The notes under the pieces were generated by a model. That model searched no databases. It was not told where the DNA came from and worked only from the letters and a program-made list of their open reading frames with translations. A stretch of DNA of 5,922 bases, taken from an uncultured Spartobacteria bacterium. Lineage in GTDB: Bacteria; Verrucomicrobiota; Verrucomicrobiae; Chthoniobacterales; UBA6821. Below, piece after piece: positions 5,537 to 5,922 of this stretch. Every line of letters starts with the position of its first letter. Within the stretch, counting starts at the first letter, position 1. The stretch is from NCBI GenBank assembly GCA_903919105.1, contig CAIXGT010000252.1, forward strand, positions 1 to 5,922, in the 5' to 3' direction. The translations under genes were made by a program, and so were the position numbers.

Positions 5537-5843
5537 CGCCTTGGTTAAGTGTCTCCTGCCTTTCTTAACAGCGGTTTTCATTGCCGTGGCACCTGCCCAT
5601 GCAGGGTCGAAACCAAAGGCTTCCAGTCCAACCTCAAAACCAACACCCGATCCCACTAAGGACCCGATTGTTCAGCGGATCCTCAGTGACCTGCAGCCCT
5701 CCCATCCGCATATGACGGCCAAAGAAATCGTCCAGACAAGCAATGCGGACATCAGGAAGATGTATGTGTCTATGTATTCCAAGCAGGGGATGAAAATGAT
5801 GGAGGCCAAGGAAAAGGCGGCCGAAATCCCGCTAAAAAACTGA
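5514..5843 (+). CDS. Small exported protein of unknown function downstream of mscL
   Basis: Not recognised. From the GTG at 5514 it has 109 residues. A basic N-terminus (TRLKR, K12) precedes a hydrophobic core [13 protein letters not shown] and a signal peptidase I-type site APAHA^GS after residue 30, so export to the periplasm or beyond is likely; no lipobox is present. The mature part begins with a Lys/Ser/Thr/Pro-rich linker (31-48) and then a likely helical segment of about 60 residues, with [27 protein letters not shown] near the end, rich in Met and Lys. The start is unsettled. The GTG would overlap mscL by 23 nt. A TTG at 5541 has AAGGAA 7 nt upstream, lies 4 nt after the mscL stop and still leaves a complete 21-residue signal peptide. 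That gives 100 residues and may be the true start. Close linkage suggests co-expression with mscL, but a shared role is inference. Confidence 0.65.
   Translation: MTRLKRNSALVKCLLPFLTAVFIAVAPAHAGSKPKASSPTSKPTPDPTKDPIVQRILSDLQPSHPHMTAKEIVQTSNADIRKMYVSMYSKQGMKMMEAKEKAAEIPLKN
5528..5533 (+). promoter_or_regulatory. Possible ribosome binding site AAGGAA for the exported protein
   Basis: AAGGAA, inside the last codons of mscL, ends 7 nt before a TTG at 5541. It favours that TTG over the GTG at 5514, whose upstream sequence has no comparable motif. Confidence 0.4.
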
Positions 5844-5922
5844 TCCGGAAGGGGACGAGGCCAAAAGCGCACTAGGCAATCGAAACCCTGTGTCGTTTTC
5901 CACTAGTTCGATAGTCCAAAAT

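Noticed and set aside
5844..5922. Possible tRNA end or terminator in the last bases (CTAGTTCGATAGTCC)
   Set aside because: The TTCGA resembles a T-loop but its flanks cannot pair as a T-stem, no acceptor partner is visible, and no stem with a T-run is present.

Overview
The window reads as ordinary chromosomal DNA from a Gram-negative bacterium. The best clue is Mpl, which salvages meso-diaminopimelate muropeptides. The sequence is moderately GC-rich by eye. Several starts (pta, the glyoxalase gene, mscL) lack a recognisable Shine-Dalgarno (SD) sequence, while others rely on 4-bp stop/start overlaps. The phylum cannot be fixed from the sequence; a Verrucomicrobiota-like (PVC) origin is a weak guess. 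I see no insertion sequence, phage gene, CRISPR array, tRNA or rRNA.

Layout. The left part (1-1633, minus strand) is a queuosine-precursor operon in the order queF, queC, queE. Its genes are joined by 4-bp overlaps, and queE runs off the left edge. The products make preQ0 and reduce it to preQ1, the base later placed at tRNA position 34. queD is not visible here. A 361-bp gap (1634-1994) separates it from mpl. The gap holds a well-formed SD with a 32-codon open frame that runs into queF, a small hairpin, a 10-bp direct repeat and two DnaA-box-like 9-mers.

The centre (1995-4450, minus strand) is a two-gene unit: pta (phosphate acetyltransferase) followed, with an ATGA overlap, by mpl (murein tripeptide ligase). 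A 120-bp divergent intergenic region separates pta from the plus-strand genes.

The right part (4571-5843, plus strand) holds a glyoxalase I-type gene, mscL (mechanosensitive channel), and a small unrecognised exported protein that overlaps or abuts the end of mscL. The last 79 bases hold nothing I can name.

Taken together, the genes cover tRNA modification, central acetate metabolism, wall recycling, methylglyoxal detoxification and osmotic protection. I found no convincing new multi-gene system. The points most worth a second look are the open frame in the queF leader, the pta-mpl coupling and the small exported protein after mscL.
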